From: Bacteroidales bacterium
GTDB taxonomy: Bacteria; Bacteroidota; Bacteroidia; Bacteroidales; WCHB1-69
Reading direction: 5' to 3'
Assembly (NCBI GenBank): GCA_017527945.1
Contig: JAFXPL010000098.1
Location: forward strand, 1 to 25,641
Length of the DNA: 25,641 nucleotides
Within the stretch, counting starts at the first letter, position 1, and every line of letters starts with the position of its first letter. Of the stretch, positions 22,897 through 25,641 are shown piece after piece. The position numbers and the translations under genes are program-made. The notes beneath the pieces are model-generated. The model did not search any database. It was not told where the DNA came from and was given only the letters and a program-made list of their open reading frames with translations.

Positions 22897-23243
22897 GACT
22901 ATTTGCATTAGCCATTGTGCAGTCGTTGTTGTTGTGTTCCGGCCAGGTCTTCCTGAAGTTCGCCTTGGAGAAGATGGGCGCGTTCGCGTGGAAATGGTCT
23001 TTTTTCCTGGCGCAGCTCACCAATTGGTGGTGGTTGGCGTGCGGTGCCTGCTATGGTGCCGGCGCGGTGCTGTGGATGCACATTCTCAAGAACTTTCCCT
23101 TTTCCCGCGCCTATCCGCTCATCTCCATGAGCTACGTCTTCGGGATGTTCGCCGCATGGCTCATTTTCCACGAGACGGTGCCCATCACCCGCTGGGTCGG
23201 CGTGCTCTTGATCATGGCGGGCTGCTTCTTTGTGGCGCAGTGA
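22893..23243 (+). CDS. Four-TM SMR/EamA-like membrane protein
   Basis: A 116-residue protein with four predicted membrane helices (about 3-22, 44-63, 71-92 and 98-115) and the second-half signature YPLISMSYVFGMFAAWLIFHE then GVLLIMAGCFF. This is the small-multidrug-resistance/ArnE-ArnF-like half-transporter layout, which usually works as a dimer. The start overlaps the preceding gene by 4 bp (ATGA). Being in an operon with ACP and condensing enzymes, it may move the lipid product or an intermediate across the inner membrane. This is inference; drug export or lipid-linked sugar flipping are alternatives. It is the last gene before the Rhs region. Confidence 0.82.
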   Translation: MRLFALAIVQSLLLCSGQVFLKFALEKMGAFAWKWSFFLAQLTNWWWLACGACYGAGAVLWMHILKNFPFSRAYPLISMSYVFGMFAAWLIFHETVPITRWVGVLLIMAGCFFVAQ

Positions 23244-23285
23244 TGCGAGAGCCCGGGCCAGAATCTATGCAGAGCGATTATTTTG

Positions 23286-23293
23286 TACTTTTG
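23286..23293 (+). promoter_or_regulatory. -7 box (TACTTTTG) before the first Rhs module
   Basis: TACTTTTG matches TAnnTTTG and sits 14 bp before the ATG at 23308, with TGCCG after it. It suggests that the displaced module has its own promoter. Confidence 0.6.
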
Positions 23294-23307
23294 TGCCGTA
23301 GAAAAAA

Positions 23308-24300
23308 ATGAGACCGGCTCAGCCATATAGCCCATTTCTCCCGCAGACCGCGCAGATTTCCGCAGAGATTCTTCGCGCGGATACGCGAGATACGCGGAGA
23401 TTTCCATGCGGGGACGCGGACGGCCCCATGCGCCCCGCGCCATTCCGCCGCACACACCGCCGCCCGTGGCCACAGAGCGCAACGCCTGTGCGGCGGAACC
23501 TCGACCAATACCCACGCTTTGCCGGAACTTACACCTTCTCCGCCAAAGAAAAGGACACGGAAACTGGCTATTCTTACTTCGGGGCACGGTATTACAGCAG
23601 TGATCTGAGCATTTGGTTGAGCGTGGACCCGATGGCGGACAAATATCCTTCGCTTTCGCCGTACACTTATTGCGCGGACAATCTGGTGAAGTTGGTGGAC
23701 TCGAATGGGGAGGAGATATATGTGGGCGATGATTATTACTATCGCAATGGTTATCTATATTATAAAGGGACAGAAGATGTTTATGTTCCAGAACAAGGAT
23801 CCTTTGAAGAAAAAGCACTTAAATCTCTAAATACACTTCGTGGCACAAAGCAAGGAGGAGAATTGATGTCTCCTTTGGAAGGGGAAACAGGTAAAGATGT
23901 CATCCTCAAAGATGCGAACAACAACCCTAATACTCCGGGGAAAGTCGAACTTAATGATTATGTATATTCTAATGATGATTTTAAGTCCGCTACTATCTAT
24001 TGGAAGCCTGAAGGGGTACAATTATTCAAAATGTTAGAGCCTAATGCGACAACTGATTTAGGGCACGAATTCAGTCATGCTTTTGACAAAGCTAACGGAA
24101 CGACATATCCTACTGATAAAGTTGACAACTGCCCGCGTAATGAATGGCAAGCTGTGTACCGAGAGAATATGATTCGAAAGGAGTTAGGTCTCTCATACAG
24201 AAAAGGATATAAAGTATTGCTTCATAATGTAAAAGATGGCACATATACGCCATATCTGACCAAAATGTTAACACAAGGCGGATTGCCTTATGTGCCTTAA
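23308..24300 (+). CDS. Rhs core fragment fused to HExxH metallopeptidase-like toxin domain
   Basis: A 330-residue product. Residues 1-70 come from GC-rich, repeat-like DNA, have abnormal composition (Arg/Pro-rich) and match no domain I know. Residues about 70-138 are the Rhs-repeat-associated core: FAGTYTFSAKEKDTETGYSY, FGARYYSSDLSIWLSVDPM, YPSLSPYTYCADNLVKLVDS. The usual boundary LVDPNG is LVDSNGEE. After base 23715 the DNA turns AT-rich, as expected for a swapped C-terminal toxin. The tip contains L-G-H253-E-F-S-H257-A-F-D and a later candidate metal ligand in NEWQAVYREN (E279 or E286), similar to the M91/NleD-like metallopeptidases seen in Bacteroidetes Rhs proteins. It is probably an orphan polymorphic-toxin module; secretion route and target are unknown. 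The Sel1 gene follows 12 bp later. Confidence 0.8.
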   Translation: MRPAQPYSPFLPQTAQISAEILRADTRDTRRFPCGDADGPMRPAPFRRTHRRPWPQSATPVRRNLDQYPRFAGTYTFSAKEKDTETGYSYFGARYYSSDLSIWLSVDPMADKYPSLSPYTYCADNLVKLVDSNGEEIYVGDDYYYRNGYLYYKGTEDVYVPEQGSFEEKALKSLNTLRGTKQGGELMSPLEGETGKDVILKDANNNPNTPGKVELNDYVYSNDDFKSATIYWKPEGVQLFKMLEPNATTDLGHEFSHAFDKANGTTYPTDKVDNCPRNEWQAVYRENMIRKELGLSYRKGYKVLLHNVKDGTYTPYLTKMLTQGGLPYVP

Positions 24301-24312
24301 GAAAAAAGTGCT

Positions 24313-24780
24313 ATGAATAAGTATTGTTTTATTATTTTGTTGTTTCCCTTTCTTATGGCATTTTCCAATTGTCAGGCACAAGCCTATTGGATTTATATGC
24401 AAGGGGAGGAAGAGTACAATGGAACGGATTCTGTCAAGCCTAATTATGAACACGCTGTCTATTTGTATAAAAAGGCAGCTGAAATGGGTTGCCCGATGGC
24501 AGAGTACAAACTGAGTGTCTGTTACTACTTAGGACAGGGCGTTGATAAATCCATACGAAAGTCGTTTAAATGGAATCGTAAAGCAGCCAAGCACGGGGTT
24601 CCTGAAGCACAGTACATGCTTGGATATAGTTACTTTTTTGGGGACGGTTGTCGCAAATCTTCAGCGAAAGCCTACAAATGGATATACGAGGCGGCAAATC
24701 GCGGGGAATCCCATGCGATAGAATTTTTGCAGCAGTTTTCATTATACCCACATCAAAGATATATTTTTGAAGACGAATAA
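24313..24780 (+). CDS. Exported Sel1-repeat protein, candidate immunity protein
   Basis: A 155-residue protein with an N-terminal signal peptide (MNKYCFIILLFPFLMAFSNC; cleavage near QAQA, or weak lipobox FSNC), so likely periplasmic or a lipoprotein. It carries about three Sel1-like repeats: NYEHAVYLYKKAAEMGCPMA, then the KSFKWNRKAAKHGVPEAQYM repeat, then SAKAYKWIYEAANRGESHAI. The linking LGQGV and FFGDG turns are typical. Sel1 proteins bind other proteins. The 12-bp gap after the Rhs-metallopeptidase gene and the same AT-rich base use suggest that the two arrived together and that this protein may neutralise the toxin. That role is inferred from position only. Confidence 0.78.
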   Translation: MNKYCFIILLFPFLMAFSNCQAQAYWIYMQGEEEYNGTDSVKPNYEHAVYLYKKAAEMGCPMAEYKLSVCYYLGQGVDKSIRKSFKWNRKAAKHGVPEAQYMLGYSYFFGDGCRKSSAKAYKWIYEAANRGESHAIEFLQQFSLYPHQRYIFEDE

Positions 24781-24985
24781 CACCTAACATTCTCTTTATC
24801 CAATGGCTATATGAACCTCACCCAATTATATAATAACTCCGTCTCGCCCCTGAAGGGGCTTCGGGGAACCCGCGCCGAAGCCGTTTTCTACCCGGGCTTT
24901 GGCCCCTGACGGGGTCGGGTTGCCGTCCGGGATTGTAGGGTGCCATTCCGATGTCCCCCGACCAACTGCTAACTACTCACTGCTA
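24781..24985. repeat. Intergenic palindromic repeats between the Rhs modules
   Basis: About 200 bp without a gene. Hairpins are GCCCC-TGAA-GGGGC (24846-24859), GGCTTCGG/CCGAAGCC (24857-24864 with 24875-24882) and GGCCCC-TGAC-GGGGTC (24901-24916, one wobble). A short CTAACTACTCACTGCTAAC stretch (24970-24988) of the same low-complexity style as the leader repeats joins directly to the second Rhs core. No transposase and no -7 box was seen. The first hairpin could act as a weak terminator for the Sel1 gene but has no T-run. Confidence 0.65.
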
Positions 24986-25641
24986 ACGGCTGGCTGGGGA
25001 AGCCACCTGGGCAGCAGCAGCTGGGTCACCGACACGGCAGGCAATCCTGTCCAGCACTTGCATTATCTGCCTCGGGGAGAAGATTATGTAAACCAACGGT
25101 TGAATGATTTTGACGGCGTGCGTTACACCTTCTCCGCCAAAGAACGCGACCCGGAAACGGGTTTATCTTACTTTGGTTCACGGTATTACAGCTCGGATCT
25201 GAGTGTATGGCTCAGCGTCGATCCGCAGGCTTCGAAATATCCCTCATTAAGCCCGTATGTGTATTGCGCGAATAACCCGGTGAAGTTGGTTGATCCGAAC
25301 GGGGATACATTGTCGCCTTCTGCTTTGTTTCGCCAATCTTCGTATTTCAAGGTATATCAGAATCTATTGCAATCAAATAACACATATAAACGACTTATTG
25401 CTGACTATCAAGGGGAACGATGCCATTTTTACTTTGAGTTTAGCTATGAGATGACAAAACGTGCTGGATCTACCGTATGGCAACACAAGACGGAAGGAAG
25501 TAAAGTGTCGGTCACTACGCATTCTACATATTATAGGCCAGACGGAGGAGATCAATCTGAAATTGCCATGGCGAAAACTTTGATTCACGAAGCCGTTCAT
25601 GCATTTGATGGGTTAACCCAACGTAAAACCCCTAACCATGA
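24986..25641 (+). CDS. Second Rhs core fragment with HExxH C-terminus (no start seen; runs off window)
   Basis: An open frame without a convincing start codon. It enters Rhs homology at SHLGSSSWVTDTAGNPVQHL, continues through YLPRGEDYVNQRLNDFDG, then YTFSAKERDPETGLSYFG and SRYYSSDLSVWLSVDP, and reaches the cassette boundary VKLVDPNGD. From about 25310 the DNA becomes AT-rich and unlike the first module. The new C-terminus has LIHEAVHAFDG (H-E-x-x-H codons at 25586-25600), again a zinc-metallopeptidase motif. The frame is still open at the last base, so the end is missing. No -7 box or ATG precedes the core, which fits a silent, displaced Rhs C-terminal cassette. It could become expressed by recombination with an intact Rhs gene through the shared core. 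Confidence 0.72.

Noticed and set aside
25373..25600. 75-codon minus-strand frame
   Set aside because: Lies antisense to the continuous Rhs toxin frame and has no recognisable features.

Overview
The window looks like chromosomal DNA of an uncultured member of the Bacteroidales, moderately GC-rich in its coding part. Four things point there. At least nine genes or operons are preceded by the Bacteroidetes sigma-ABfr -7 box TAnnTTTG, and no Shine-Dalgarno-like start sites were noticed. A secreted C10 protease ends in a type IX secretion (T9SS) sorting domain. Several families are typical of Bacteroidetes (GWxTD protein, BatA-type vWA protein, Rhs fragments with the YTFSAKEKD core signature). 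The glycyl-tRNA synthetase is the single-chain type.

Layout. 1-4684 (+): the 3' end of glyS with a hairpin terminator, a secreted GWxTD-domain protein, a PglC-like sugar phosphotransferase, a (CTTARA)12 microsatellite and a HerA/YjgR-type ATPase. 4685-9295 (+): a palindromic direct repeat, type I asparaginase (ansA), a secreted C10 cysteine protease with two CUB-like regions and a T9SS tail, and mnmA. 9305-11748 (+): a NodB-like polysaccharide deacetylase protein and a GT-B-like glycosyltransferase. 11753-14436 (-): a three-gene operon of rhomboid protease, membrane-anchored EEP-fold hydrolase and small HExxH protein. 14628-18880: aroA (+), a BatA-like vWA membrane protein (-), a GreA/GreB-family factor lacking most of the acidic tip (+) and free methionine-R-sulfoxide reductase (-). 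19021-23243: an acyl-CoA/ACP ligase (-) divergent from a four-gene overlapping operon (+) of ACP, ketoacyl synthase, a Cys-less ketoacyl-synthase-like partner and a four-TM SMR/EamA-like transporter. This resembles part of an aryl-polyene/flexirubin-type locus without its reductive and hydrolytic genes.

23286-25641 (+): an accessory region with two tandem Rhs C-terminal modules. Each joins a conserved Rhs core to a different, AT-rich HExxH metallopeptidase-like C-terminus. The first is followed by a small exported Sel1-repeat protein, a candidate immunity protein. The second has no visible start and runs off the window.

Genome-organisation themes. From 10.7 to 23 kb, genes alternate between divergent pairs with back-to-back -7 boxes and tail-to-tail pairs with 4 to 11 bp between them, or a 42-bp overlap. 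At least five genes have a low-complexity tandem-repeat tract just before the start codon. Palindromic intergenic repeats occur at three places. No tRNA, rRNA, CRISPR array or transposase gene was seen.
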